DNA of 64,000 nt from Anaerolineae bacterium. Its GTDB lineage: Bacteria; Chloroflexota; Anaerolineae; Anaerolineales; UBA4823. This document shows positions 7,208-14,956 of this stretch, piece after piece (positions within the stretch are counted from its first letter, which is position 1; every line of letters starts with the position of its first letter). Made by a program: the position numbers and the translations under genes. The DNA lies in NCBI GenBank assembly GCA_003327455.1, contig QOQU01000003.1:248001-312000 (forward strand), given 5' to 3'. Under the pieces are notes generated by a model that saw only the letters and a list, made by a program, of their open reading frames with translations, ran no database searches and had not been told where the DNA came from.

Positions 7208-8092
7208 GTGAATGATTTATTTGCAAATTTTGTCGATAATATCCTTTTTGTCTTGCAACGGATAACGTGGCTGAGCGTAATCGATCTGTTGTTGGTTACG
7301 GCGATCTTTTTTATCGTGCTGAAATTGATTCAAGATACTCAGGGTATTATCCTGATTCGTGGAGCGATTTTCTTAATCGTTATCGTAGCCATGTTATCCA
7401 GTTTAGAAGTGTTGCCGGCTTTCTCGTGGATGGTGCGAAATACCCTGCCGGCATTGTTGATTGCAATCCCGGTCATTTTTGCGCCGGAAATTCGGCGCAC
7501 CCTTGAAAGGTTGGGTAGAGCAGGTACATTAATTTCCAGCAGTCAAACAAGTTCGGGAACTCCCCAGGTAATCAAATCGGTGGTTCGGGCATGTGCGCGT
7601 TTATCAGAGCGCAAGCATGGAGCGTTAATTGTCTTTCAGCGATTAGATCGCCTGGATGAATATATCGAAAGCGGTGTTCAACTGAATGCGAAAGTCAGCC
7701 CTGAACTGTTGTTGCAAATTTTTTATCCGAATACACCCTTGCATGATGGTGCGGTTATTGTTAGCAATGATACTATTCTGGCTGCAGCTTGTGTGTTGCC
7801 CCTCTCTTCAAGCGGCGTGCTGACCGAATCACCTGAGCGACAAATGGGGTTACGCCATCGCGCCGGACTAGGCATCAGTGAGGTCTCCGACGCGATTGCT
7901 ATTGTGGTCTCTGAGGAAACTGGATCAATCTCGATTGTGGATAATGGGCGCATGATTCGCAGGATTGATCCGAATCGACTTGAGTTGATCCTCAAAGCAT
8001 TGCTTCATTTTCCCGCTGATGATAAGAGGTTGAGTATCCTGGTGAAAAAAATCCTTGGTTTTGTGCAGTCCAAAGGAGAAACCCATCAATGA
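7208..8092 (+). CDS. cdaA: Diadenylate cyclase, membrane-bound CdaA type
   Basis: Synthesises the second messenger c-di-AMP from two ATP. Residues about 20-95 carry three hydrophobic segments that anchor the protein. The C-terminal DAC domain has the two diagnostic motifs: DGA at 180-182 (within TPLHDGAVIV) and RHR at 216-218 (within GLRHRAGLG). The start is taken as GTG 7208, six bases after the coaE stop, which gives a 294-aa protein of the usual size. A longer in-frame extension back to 7112 would overlap coaE heavily and adds no conserved sequence. Its ribosome-binding site is weak, suggesting coupling to coaE. It is followed by its usual partner cdaR with an ATGA overlap. Confidence 0.92.
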   Translation: MNDLFANFVDNILFVLQRITWLSVIDLLLVTAIFFIVLKLIQDTQGIILIRGAIFLIVIVAMLSSLEVLPAFSWMVRNTLPALLIAIPVIFAPEIRRTLERLGRAGTLISSSQTSSGTPQVIKSVVRACARLSERKHGALIVFQRLDRLDEYIESGVQLNAKVSPELLLQIFYPNTPLHDGAVIVSNDTILAAACVLPLSSSGVLTESPERQMGLRHRAGLGISEVSDAIAIVVSEETGSISIVDNGRMIRRIDPNRLELILKALLHFPADDKRLSILVKKILGFVQSKGETHQ

Positions 8093-9429
8093 AGGGCGGT
8101 TTTTTGCGCTGGTTGAGAGAATCATTTAGCTCTCTAAGTTTAGCCTTTTTCTTATCGGTGGTTGTATGGGTTTCGGCGGTTTTATCCAGTGATCCTACCC
8201 TTACCCGCTCGTTGCCACAGCCAATTCCCCTTGAAATTGAAGGCTTAAACAGTGACTTGACGATCCTTGACGATCTCCCGAATACGGTCATGATAACCCT
8301 GCGCGCACCTCAATCGGTGTGGGATCGCATTCTCATTCAACCCACCTTGGTCCATGCCTGGTTGGATTTATCAAATCTATCCGAAGGGGAACATGAGGTT
8401 GAAGTAAAAGTCCGGGTTGGGGCTACTCCCTATCATGTTGTCAGGGTAGTACCTGACCAGGTCAACCTTCGTCTGGAGAAAGTGGAGACGAAAACAGTAT
8501 CGGTCACGTTGAATGTTGTGGGTGAGCCTGCTTTGGGCTATCAGAAGGGACAGCTTACCCTTTCACCTCCGCAGGTGCAGGTTAGTGGGGCGAAATCGTT
8601 AGTGGAACGGGTGGAAAGCGTTCAAGGTGAGATGGATATTAACGGTGCGGCTGAGAGCCAGCGACGGGCGGTGAAACTAAATGCTTTCGACGAAAACGGG
8701 ATGCTGGTAGAAGGGGTCAAGTTGATCCCGGATACGGTTTCGGTAAATCAAATTATTACCCTATTAGGAGGGTATCGAAATGTCGTTGTAAAAGTTGTCA
8801 CTGAGGGGCAATTAGAGGAGGGATATTGGTTGACCAATATCTCAGTCTCGCCTCCCAATGTGGTTGTCTTTTCTACCGATCCGCAACTTGTGGATGCATT
8901 GCCTGGTTATGTGGAAACCGAAGCAGTGGATTTGAGCGGATTGAGCGATGATGTTGATTTACGAGTTTCATTAAAGTTGCCTGCGGGGGTGGAGTTAGCG
9001 GGAGAGGAAAGCGTTTTGGTGCGCCTGAACATTGCTGCCCTGGAGGGTAGTTTGCCGATTACGCTACCGATTGATGTGATTGGTTTATCCTCGGGCTTGA
9101 AAGCCCAACTTTCACCCGGGCAGGTTGATGTGTTGATTAGTGGTCCTGTGCCGGTCTTAAAGACAGTCAAAGCCAGCAATCTGCGGGTAGTTGTGGACTT
9201 AAGCGGCTTGATGCCTGGTGAGTATCAGCTTCCACCGTTAGTCGATTTATTGCCCGACTCTGTAAAAGTAGCTTCTATCCTGCCGGCGAACATCTCGGTT
9301 GTGATTGTCCCAGTGGAAAACGGTGCGAGCACTTCCACGCCAGGTCCTACGGTTTCTCCGAACCCGAATTTTATCCTACCCAAAACCCCAACCCCTAACC
9401 TGCTTCCGACGGCTACCCCCCCACCTTAG
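8089..9429 (+). CDS. cdaR: YbbR-domain regulator of the diadenylate cyclase, CdaR type
   Basis: A membrane-anchored extracytoplasmic protein that modulates CdaA in other bacteria. One transmembrane helix lies near the N-terminus (LSLAFFLSVVVWVSAVL). Then come four YbbR-type beta repeats, recognisable by recurrent blocks such as TVMITLRAPQSVWDRI, TVSVTLNVVGEPALGY with VQVSGAKSLVERV, VVVKVVTEG with NVVVFSTDPQLVDAL, and LPIDVIGLSSGL with VDVLISGPVPVLKTV. The C-terminus is a Pro/Thr/Ser-rich low-complexity tail (STPGPTVSPNPN and similar). The start ATG overlaps the cdaA stop by four bases, as expected for a coupled pair. Confidence 0.9.
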   Translation: MKGGFLRWLRESFSSLSLAFFLSVVVWVSAVLSSDPTLTRSLPQPIPLEIEGLNSDLTILDDLPNTVMITLRAPQSVWDRILIQPTLVHAWLDLSNLSEGEHEVEVKVRVGATPYHVVRVVPDQVNLRLEKVETKTVSVTLNVVGEPALGYQKGQLTLSPPQVQVSGAKSLVERVESVQGEMDINGAAESQRRAVKLNAFDENGMLVEGVKLIPDTVSVNQIITLLGGYRNVVVKVVTEGQLEEGYWLTNISVSPPNVVVFSTDPQLVDALPGYVETEAVDLSGLSDDVDLRVSLKLPAGVELAGEESVLVRLNIAALEGSLPITLPIDVIGLSSGLKAQLSPGQVDVLISGPVPVLKTVKASNLRVVVDLSGLMPGEYQLPPLVDLLPDSVKVASILPANISVVIVPVENGASTSTPGPTVSPNPNFILPKTPTPNLLPTATPPP

Positions 9430-9437
9430 GAGAGAAA

Positions 9438-10814
9438 ATGAGAAAACCGCTGGTTGCCCTAGTTGGACGACCCAATGTCGGAAAAAGCACGTTATTTAAC
9501 CGCTTGATTGAGCAACGCCTTGCGGTAGTCGATGATGTTCCGGGCACGACCCGGGATCGGTTAATTGCCGAAGCGGAGTGGGGAGGGCGGTTTTTTGATG
9601 TTGTTGATACAGGTGGTATTGACCCGCGCGGGGTGGGGATTAGCCAGAAGGGCGAACCGCTTTCGGTGGGATCGGCTGATTATGTTGAGCAAATTCGTCT
9701 CCAGGCTGAAATGGCGGTACGGGAAGCGGATGCGGTTTTGTTCATTACCGATGCAGAAAGCGGAGTTACTCCCGCCGATCGAGAAGTAGCGCAAATCTTG
9801 CGTGCCCTTCAGCGCGAGAGAGATGGTAATCGCATCCCTCCGGTATTCTTGGTGGTAAACAAAGCCGATAGCCCTCAAAGACGCTTAGCTGCAATGGAGT
9901 TTTACGAATTGGGATTGGGTGATCCATACCCAATCTCAGCTTTACATGGCACTGGCACAGGTGATCTATTAGATTCTTTGTTGGCAGTTTTACCCGAAGT
10001 GGGTGAGGAAGAAGATCAGGATTCAATCAAGATAGCCATTGTGGGAAAACCAAATGTTGGAAAATCTTCTTTGGTGAATCGCTTGTTAGGGCAAGAGCGG
10101 GTCATTGTCAGCCCTATTCCCGGAACGACTCGGGATGCGGTTGACACTCACTTAACCTATCAGGATATTCCTCTGACCTTGATTGATACTGCGGGCATTC
10201 GCCGACGCGGCCGAATTGAAGTTGGCGTTGAAAAATACAGTGTGCTGCGGTCCCTTAAGGCCATTGAACGCAGCGATGTCGCTTTATTAGTGTTGGACGC
10301 AACAAGCGGGGTGACAGCTCAGGATGCTCACATTGCTGGATATATCCTGGAGGCATGGAAGAGTGTGGTGATCATTGTCAATAAATGGGACGCCATCGAA
10401 AAAGATAATTATACGATGCAGAATTTTGTCCAGGAAATTCGTCAGTCTTTGCAATTTCTGGATTATGCACCGATCTTGTTTATTTCAGCCAAAACGGGGC
10501 TGCGGGTAGAGCAGGTGTTGCCAACTGCAATTCGCGTTCAAGAGGAACGTCTGGTGCGTCTTCCTACATCAAAATTGAACCAGATATTACAAAACGCACT
10601 GGATCGCCATGCGCCTCCTGCCCACGCCGGTCGCTCTTTGAAGATTTTTTATGGCACTCAGGTGCGAAGTGACCCCCCTACATTTCTGGTTTATGTTAAT
10701 GATTATCGATTAGCCCATTTTACCTACCTGAGATATTTAGAAAATTGTATCCGTGAAGAATATCCCTTTGAAGGAACGCCAATCCGCATTGTGTTAAAAA
10801 ATCGGCATGCCTGA
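9438..10814 (+). CDS. der: Ribosome biogenesis GTPase Der (EngA)
   Basis: Double-GTPase factor needed for 50S subunit maturation. The first G domain has GRPNVGKS (10-17), DTGG and NKAD. The second has GKPNVGKS (from residue 203), DTAGIRRRG and NKWD, followed by the KH-like C-terminal domain ending in the family motif GTPIRIVLKNR. The first domain carries a longer than usual insertion around residues 58-75 (RGVGISQKGEPLSVGSADY). AGGAGAG lies six nucleotides upstream of the ATG. It is the last gene of the coaE-cdaA-cdaR-der operon. Confidence 0.97.
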   Translation: MRKPLVALVGRPNVGKSTLFNRLIEQRLAVVDDVPGTTRDRLIAEAEWGGRFFDVVDTGGIDPRGVGISQKGEPLSVGSADYVEQIRLQAEMAVREADAVLFITDAESGVTPADREVAQILRALQRERDGNRIPPVFLVVNKADSPQRRLAAMEFYELGLGDPYPISALHGTGTGDLLDSLLAVLPEVGEEEDQDSIKIAIVGKPNVGKSSLVNRLLGQERVIVSPIPGTTRDAVDTHLTYQDIPLTLIDTAGIRRRGRIEVGVEKYSVLRSLKAIERSDVALLVLDATSGVTAQDAHIAGYILEAWKSVVIIVNKWDAIEKDNYTMQNFVQEIRQSLQFLDYAPILFISAKTGLRVEQVLPTAIRVQEERLVRLPTSKLNQILQNALDRHAPPAHAGRSLKIFYGTQVRSDPPTFLVYVNDYRLAHFTYLRYLENCIREEYPFEGTPIRIVLKNRHA

Positions 10815-10819
10815 ATGCC

Positions 10820-10848
10820 TTGTCGGTATTCGCAGGGGGACGTATAAT
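10820..10848 (+). promoter_or_regulatory. Promoter of deoC
   Basis: TTGTCG (10820-10825), a 17-nt spacer and a perfect TATAAT (10843-10848). Transcription would begin near 10855, which supports ATG 10871 as the deoC start rather than the in-frame TTG at 10820. Confidence 0.6.
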
Positions 10849-10870
10849 TCAACGAAAGAAAGAAAAAACG

Positions 10871-11623
10871 ATGAACGAACTACAAGAGATCTTACAACGT
10901 GCAAAGGCTTATCTCGAAAAGCTACCCGACCCTCCAGCCCCACCTCCAAACCCCGATCCCAAGGCTCTCGGTCAATGGATTGATCACACGCTATTGAAAC
11001 CTGAAGCAACCGCAGAGCAGATTAAACAACTATGTGAGCAGGCTGTGCAGTATGGTTTTTATTCGGTCTGTGTCAATCCGGTTTTTGTGCCTCTAGCCAG
11101 TGGCTTATTGCACAATTCGGGAGTACAGGTTTGTAGTGTGGTTGGGTTTCCATTAGGAGCCTCTGCTGCACCCATCAAAGCTCTAGAAGCGCTGGATTGT
11201 GTAGAAAAAGGCGCAACGGAAATTGATATGGTCATGAACATCGGGGCACTAAAAGGGCAGGCTTATGGACAGGTGCTCAATGATATATGGATGGTCAGAG
11301 AAGTAACGAAACGTCAGAATGTGGTATTGAAGGTTATCCTGGAAATGGGACTGTTATCCACAGAAGAAAAAATTATTGCTTGTCTGCTGGCGGAGAAAGC
11401 TGGTGTGGATTTTGTCAAGACCTCAACCGGATTTAGCAGTGGGGGAGCAACGGTAGAGGATGTTGACTTGATGTATCGGGTTGTCGGGAGGACGATAAAA
11501 GTGAAAGCGGCAGGGGGGATACGCACACTTCAGGACGCAATACGCATGATCCAGGCAGGCGCGTCCCGCCTGGGAACCAGCGCTGGCGTGAAGATCCTGC
11601 AAGAAATCTCGCAGAAGGAGTAA
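10871..11623 (+). CDS. deoC: Deoxyribose-phosphate aldolase
   Basis: Class I aldolase that cleaves 2-deoxyribose 5-phosphate to acetaldehyde and glyceraldehyde 3-phosphate in deoxynucleoside salvage. The TIM-barrel motifs are intact: IDHTLLKPEAT, SVVGFPLGA, EIDMVMNIGALKG (catalytic Asp region), the Schiff-base lysine K183 in VDFVKTSTGF, and the second lysine K212 in VKAAGGIR. An N-terminal extension of about 35 residues containing a Pro-rich run (PDPPAPPPNPDP) precedes the catalytic domain. The protein is 250 aa. The gene has its own promoter and is followed after six bases by the Zn-finger gene. Confidence 0.95.
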   Translation: MNELQEILQRAKAYLEKLPDPPAPPPNPDPKALGQWIDHTLLKPEATAEQIKQLCEQAVQYGFYSVCVNPVFVPLASGLLHNSGVQVCSVVGFPLGASAAPIKALEALDCVEKGATEIDMVMNIGALKGQAYGQVLNDIWMVREVTKRQNVVLKVILEMGLLSTEEKIIACLLAEKAGVDFVKTSTGFSSGGATVEDVDLMYRVVGRTIKVKAAGGIRTLQDAIRMIQAGASRLGTSAGVKILQEISQKE

Positions 11624-11628
11624 CAACC

Positions 11629-11943
11629 ATGAGCGAAGTCAAGCCTGATGAACAAAACGACGCCTTGGAAGCTCAGGCAATCCATTGCCCGGAGTGCATT
11701 TCAGGGATCATGCGCCTGCGATTTATGACCTATTTCACCTGGCTCAATGACGAGTTGATCACGGTTCCAAACTTCCCTGCCTGGGTGTGCGATGTTTGTG
11801 GTCGTAGAGAGTATGACCATCGGGCGGTTAGTTGGTTAAATACGCTATTAAACCCGGAAGCCGGAAGCAGGAAAAAACGCAAACGTCGCTTTTCACCAGA
11901 CCGGGAGACGCATCTACCGAATAAACCAATCTACCCGGAGTGA
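11629..11943 (+). CDS. YgiT-type zinc-finger protein (104 aa)
   Basis: A small protein with two CxxC pairs (CPEC at about residue 18, CDVC at about 51) spaced like the YgiT/MqsA N-terminal zinc finger. It ends in a basic, Arg/Lys-rich tail (SRKKRKRRF). MqsA is an antitoxin with an additional helix-turn-helix domain; that domain is missing here and no MqsR-like toxin lies next to it, so a toxin-antitoxin role is not supported. AAGGAG lies within the end of deoC, and the spacing of only six bases suggests co-transcription. Function unknown; nucleic-acid binding through the basic tail is possible. Confidence 0.7.
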   Translation: MSEVKPDEQNDALEAQAIHCPECISGIMRLRFMTYFTWLNDELITVPNFPAWVCDVCGRREYDHRAVSWLNTLLNPEAGSRKKRKRRFSPDRETHLPNKPIYPE

Positions 11944-11949
11944 TGTAAA

Positions 11950-12477
11950 TTACTTTCTTAGATACGGCTGTGCCAACAGCAAAGCGGCAAGCGTTTTCGA
12001 ATCGCGAATTTTCTTTGTTTTTACCCATTGATAGACTTCTTCAACAGGTGCTTTGACAACGTTAATCATCTCATCTTCGTCGCAGGGCAGAGGATCGGGA
12101 GATAAATCTTCTGCAAGGTATATGTAACTGTATTCGGTTGAATATCCTGGAGCAAGGTAAAACTCCCCTAAATGAGTGAATTTTGCCGCAGCCATGCCAA
12201 TCTCTTCCCGTAATTCTCTCTGCGCGCTGGAAAGAGGGTCTTCGGAATCTTCTAGCGTTCCTGCTGGAAGCTCAAGCAATTGCTCAGCCGCTGCGTACCG
12301 ATACTGCTCAACGAACCAGATATTTCCCTCTTGGTCAAGGGGAACAATGATGATTGCTCCATTGTGCTCGACGATATCGAGTTTGATCACTTTTCCTGAG
12401 TCAAGTTGAACGTGATCGACACGAACCTTAAATACTTTGCCTGAATAGACGGTTTCTGAATGAACAGTTTTTGTCAT
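11950..12477 (-). CDS. Nudix hydrolase, probably ADP-ribose pyrophosphatase
   Basis: Hydrolyses nucleoside diphosphate derivatives, probably ADP-ribose to AMP and ribose 5-phosphate. The Nudix box is complete: G, five residues, E, seven residues, then RELREEIG (from GTLEDSEDPLSSAQ). The upstream WFVEQYRYA and LELPAG and the downstream FYLAPGYSTE are characteristic of the ADP-ribose pyrophosphatase subgroup. The start at 12477 is preferred because AAGGTAAAG lies at the right distance; a further in-frame ATG at 12498 has no such site. The gene lies tail to tail with the Zn-finger gene. Confidence 0.88.
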   Translation of the reverse strand: MTKTVHSETVYSGKVFKVRVDHVQLDSGKVIKLDIVEHNGAIIIVPLDQEGNIWFVEQYRYAAAEQLLELPAGTLEDSEDPLSSAQRELREEIGMAAAKFTHLGEFYLAPGYSTEYSYIYLAEDLSPDPLPCDEDEMINVVKAPVEEVYQWVKTKKIRDSKTLAALLLAQPYLRK

Positions 12478-12514
12478 GAACTTTACCTTGATAATCAAAA
12501 GTAATTTTTAAAGA

Positions 12515-12544
12515 ATAGGAGTAACTTTAGCTTGTTACTCCTAT
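12515..12544 (-). terminator. Hairpin between LysM lipoprotein and Nudix genes
   Basis: ATAGGAGTAAC (12515-12525) pairs perfectly with GTTACTCCTAT (12534-12544) around an 8-nt loop. On the minus strand it follows the LysM gene and is followed by TCTTTAAAAATT, an imperfect U-tract. It probably terminates or attenuates transcription between the two genes. Confidence 0.55.
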
Positions 12545-12568
12545 CCTATCTTGTTCCAAGAGTTGCGT

Positions 12569-13234
12569 TTAGGGGATATACAGTTCCTGGCCTACCTTGA
12601 GATTGGCATTCAATTTCAATCCATTCGCTTCGGCGATGTCTTCAGGCCATACATCCCCAAATTGACAGGCAATGGTAAAGAGGGTATCCCCCGATTGAAC
12701 TGTATAAGTAGTAGGATGTTTTTTCAGGGAACGATCACCTGGGAAAGATCCGGATTGTGGAATAGTTAACACAGTACCAGTAGAATAGGTGCCGCTGGTT
12801 GATAATCCACTCAATTGGAGCATGGTGATTGGGTTCACATTAAACCTTCTGGCGATGCAATAGGGATGTTCGCCTTTGCGTAGGGTATAGGATTTCGGGA
12901 TGGGGCGCTCTTTGAGGGTGAATTGAGGCGTTGGTTTGGGTTCACTTTGAGGTGATGCCTCGGTTGGTTGCGGAGCAGCCTGGGTAGGCTCTATGGTGGA
13001 GGGTTCCGTGGGTTGCTCTGCGGGTTCCTGAGTTGCGGAGGGGGCGTTCATCGCAATCGCTGTCTGGGTTGCAAAAGCAGATAATTGTCCGAAAACGTCT
13101 TCGGTCGAACCAGGTAATGGGAACTCAGAGGTGGGCGATGCCTGGGGAGCTTTGGAAGCTGAGCGAACACAGGCAGATAAAGCCAATATGGACAAGAAGG
13201 CGAGCACAATCAACAGGATAAATTTTCTTGACAT
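12569..13234 (-). CDS. Lipoprotein with two LysM domains
   Basis: A cell-envelope protein expected to bind peptidoglycan or a related glycan. Residues 1-21 are a lipoprotein signal with lipobox LSAC (C22). A Pro/Thr/Ser/Glu-rich linker follows to about residue 115, including an APSATQEPAEQPTEPS-type low-complexity stretch. Two LysM domains complete it: one starting YTLRKGEHPYCIARRF and ending GTVLTIP, the other starting YTVQSGDTLFTIACQF and ending VGQELYIP. Cys residues within the LysM cores are unusual and could pair. ATG 13234 has AAGGAG eight bases upstream; the longer frame back to 13303 adds only leader sequence. Confidence 0.9.
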   Translation of the reverse strand: MSRKFILLIVLAFLSILALSACVRSASKAPQASPTSEFPLPGSTEDVFGQLSAFATQTAIAMNAPSATQEPAEQPTEPSTIEPTQAAPQPTEASPQSEPKPTPQFTLKERPIPKSYTLRKGEHPYCIARRFNVNPITMLQLSGLSTSGTYSTGTVLTIPQSGSFPGDRSLKKHPTTYTVQSGDTLFTIACQFGDVWPEDIAEANGLKLNANLKVGQELYIP

Positions 13235-13301
13235 TTTGGTCTCCTTATGGGCGTTACCGCAACTCCGATAGATTCCGATTGATTTAAACGACTTATAGTA
13301 C

Positions 13302-13330
13302 ATACTAGCACAATCTTAGCATTGCGTCAA
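13302..13330 (-). promoter_or_regulatory. Promoter of the LysM lipoprotein gene
   Basis: On the minus strand: TTGACG (13330-13325), a 17-nt spacer and TAGTAT (13307-13302). This leaves a leader of roughly 60 nt before ATG 13234. Confidence 0.65.
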
Positions 13331-13427
13331 GCAAATTGCATAAAATAATGCGAAAAAAGCAAGGATTTACTGTCATTTTTGTTTGAGATGTATTTATTGG
13401 AATGTTTAAACCTCTTACGTTCTTGTT

Positions 13428-13445
13428 TTGTAAATAATTTCACAA
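13428..13445. promoter_or_regulatory. Rex-type redox operator candidate upstream of korDABC
   Basis: TTGTAAATAATTTCACAA matches the Rex consensus TTGTGAA-N4-TTCACAA at 13 of 14 specified positions, and the dyad extends outward (TTTTGT and ACAAAA). Rex is an NADH/NAD+-sensing repressor of fermentation and energy genes. The site lies about 105 bp upstream of korD and 190 bp upstream of the divergent LysM gene. Regulation of korDABC by cellular NADH is inferred; no rex gene lies in this window. Confidence 0.5.
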
Positions 13446-13549
13446 AATGTTCTTTTTGTACCCTGAAGAATAGGAGTTTTGTCGCTTCCCTTATCCTTCG
13501 ATCACTTATAAAATAGAGAAAGATTGTCTAATAAAGAAGGCGAGGTGGT

Positions 13550-13810
13550 ATGGACCAGAATCTAAAACCCGAAGTTGGCTTACAAACCCCTGAAGCAACA
13601 AAAAAGAAAGCGCGCGGGCAGGTGATTATCTTTGCCCGGTGGTGTAAGGGGTGTCATTTATGTGTGGAGTTTTGTCCAACGGGGGTGCTTGCGATGGGAG
13701 AAGACGAAATTCCATATGTCGCTGTACCAGAAAATTGTACAGCCTGCCATTGGTGTGATACTCACTGCCCCGATTTAGCTATCATTGTTAGACCCATCGA
13801 TGAGAATTAA
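13550..13810 (+). CDS. korD: 2-oxoacid:ferredoxin oxidoreductase, delta (ferredoxin-like) subunit
   Basis: A small electron-transfer subunit with two [4Fe-4S] binding motifs, CKGCHLCVEFCP and CTACHWCDTHCP. It passes electrons from the catalytic subunits to ferredoxin. The 86-aa length and position directly before korA match korDABC-type 2-oxoglutarate synthase operons. A short basic N-terminal extension precedes the first cluster. The ribosome-binding site is AGGCGAGGTG. It starts the operon korD-korA-korB-korC. Confidence 0.92.
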   Translation: MDQNLKPEVGLQTPEATKKKARGQVIIFARWCKGCHLCVEFCPTGVLAMGEDEIPYVAVPENCTACHWCDTHCPDLAIIVRPIDEN

Positions 13811-13832
13811 GACTTATTGAAGGAGGCGGGGG

Positions 13833-14954
13833 ATGACGGTTCGTTTAATGCAAGGAAATGAGGCGGTTGGCTGGGGAGCAATCGCTGCAGGTTGTCGCTT
13901 CTATGCTGGATATCCGATTACCCCATCCACTGAAATTGCTGAAATGCTGTCGCGCGAGTTGCCCAAGCTGGGGGGGATTTTCATTCAGATGGAAGATGAA
14001 ATTGCCAGTTTAGCTGCCTGTATTGGCGCTTCAGTGGGAGGATTGAAGGCGATGACTGCCACAAGCGGCCCTGGGTTTTCGTTGATGCAGGAGCATATCG
14101 GTTATGCAGCAATGGCAGAAGTCCCGTGTGTGGTTGTGAATGTTCAGCGCCTTGGTCCAAGCACCGGTCAACCGACCAGCCCTTCTCAAGGTGATGTTAT
14201 GCAAGCGCGCTGGGGTACCCACGGCGATCACCCCATCATCGTCTTATATCCAACCTCGGTACCGGAGGCATTTGACCTGACAGTTACGGCATTCAATATG
14301 GCTGAAAAGTATCGAACGCCTGTGATCTTATTGATGGATGAAGTGGTTGGACACATGCGAGAACGCTTTGAGTCCCCCCCACTGGAAGAAATCCAGGTGA
14401 TCGATCGGATGGGAACTGATGTTCCTCCTGAATGGTATAAGCCATTCGGGGATACGATTGGCGATGTTCCTCCTATGCCAAGTTTTGGATCTGGATACCG
14501 TTATCATATTACCGGTTTGTATCATGACCCGATGGGCTATCCCACGCAACGATTGGATGAGATTAACCCCTGGATAGAGCGAGTCCATCGGAAGATTAAC
14601 AGCCACCTGGAGGATATTCTCCTGTATAAAGAAGAGAATCTAGAAGAAGCCAATACGGTGATTGTTGCTTATGGCGCAACGGCGCGCAGTGCGCGCCATG
14701 CCATGAAACTGGCTCGCCAGCATCGACACCATGTCGGTTTGGTGACGCTTTATACCATTTGGCCATTTCCTGAAGAATTGATCCAGCGAGTGGGGCGAAT
14801 TGCGCGGCGAATTATCGTCCCGGAAATGAATTTGGGACAGCTGGCCTATGAGGTCGAGCGACTGGTTGGGCGCCATAAAGTTATTCGGGTGAACCGGGCA
14901 GATGGTGAAATGATTTCGCCTCAGATGATCCTGGATGCGTTAGAAGGAGCTTGA
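13833..14954 (+). CDS. korA: 2-oxoacid:ferredoxin oxidoreductase, alpha subunit (probably 2-oxoglutarate)
   Basis: Pairs with KorB to decarboxylate a 2-oxoacid to its acyl-CoA while reducing ferredoxin. Characteristic motifs: GNEAVGWGAIAAGCRFYAGY with YPITPSTE, MEDEIASL, TSGPGFSLM, the GPSTGQPT substrate-loop region, and a C-terminal domain with YGATARSAR and PFPEELI. At 373 aa it has no fused gamma domain, as expected when korC is separate. I assign 2-oxoglutarate specificity from the D-A-B-C gene order and the GPSTG motif; a branched-chain or pyruvate substrate remains possible. GAAGGAGG precedes the ATG. Confidence 0.9.
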   Translation: MTVRLMQGNEAVGWGAIAAGCRFYAGYPITPSTEIAEMLSRELPKLGGIFIQMEDEIASLAACIGASVGGLKAMTATSGPGFSLMQEHIGYAAMAEVPCVVVNVQRLGPSTGQPTSPSQGDVMQARWGTHGDHPIIVLYPTSVPEAFDLTVTAFNMAEKYRTPVILLMDEVVGHMRERFESPPLEEIQVIDRMGTDVPPEWYKPFGDTIGDVPPMPSFGSGYRYHITGLYHDPMGYPTQRLDEINPWIERVHRKINSHLEDILLYKEENLEEANTVIVAYGATARSARHAMKLARQHRHHVGLVTLYTIWPFPEELIQRVGRIARRIIVPEMNLGQLAYEVERLVGRHKVIRVNRADGEMISPQMILDALEGA

Positions 14955-14956
14955 GT

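Larger units (their letters stand above)
13235..13549. other. Divergent intergenic region between LysM lipoprotein and korD
   Basis: A 315-nt gap between divergent genes, AT-rich. It contains the minus-strand promoter for the LysM gene (13302-13330) and a Rex-like operator (13428-13445). TATAAAAT at 13507-13514 is a candidate -10 for korD, without a convincing -35. AGGCGAGGTG at 13538-13547 is the korD ribosome-binding site. No gene is visible in it. Confidence 0.5.

Noticed and set aside
11629-11943. Toxin-antitoxin (MqsRA-like) locus
   Set aside because: Only the zinc-finger half is present; no helix-turn-helix domain and no toxin-like neighbour.
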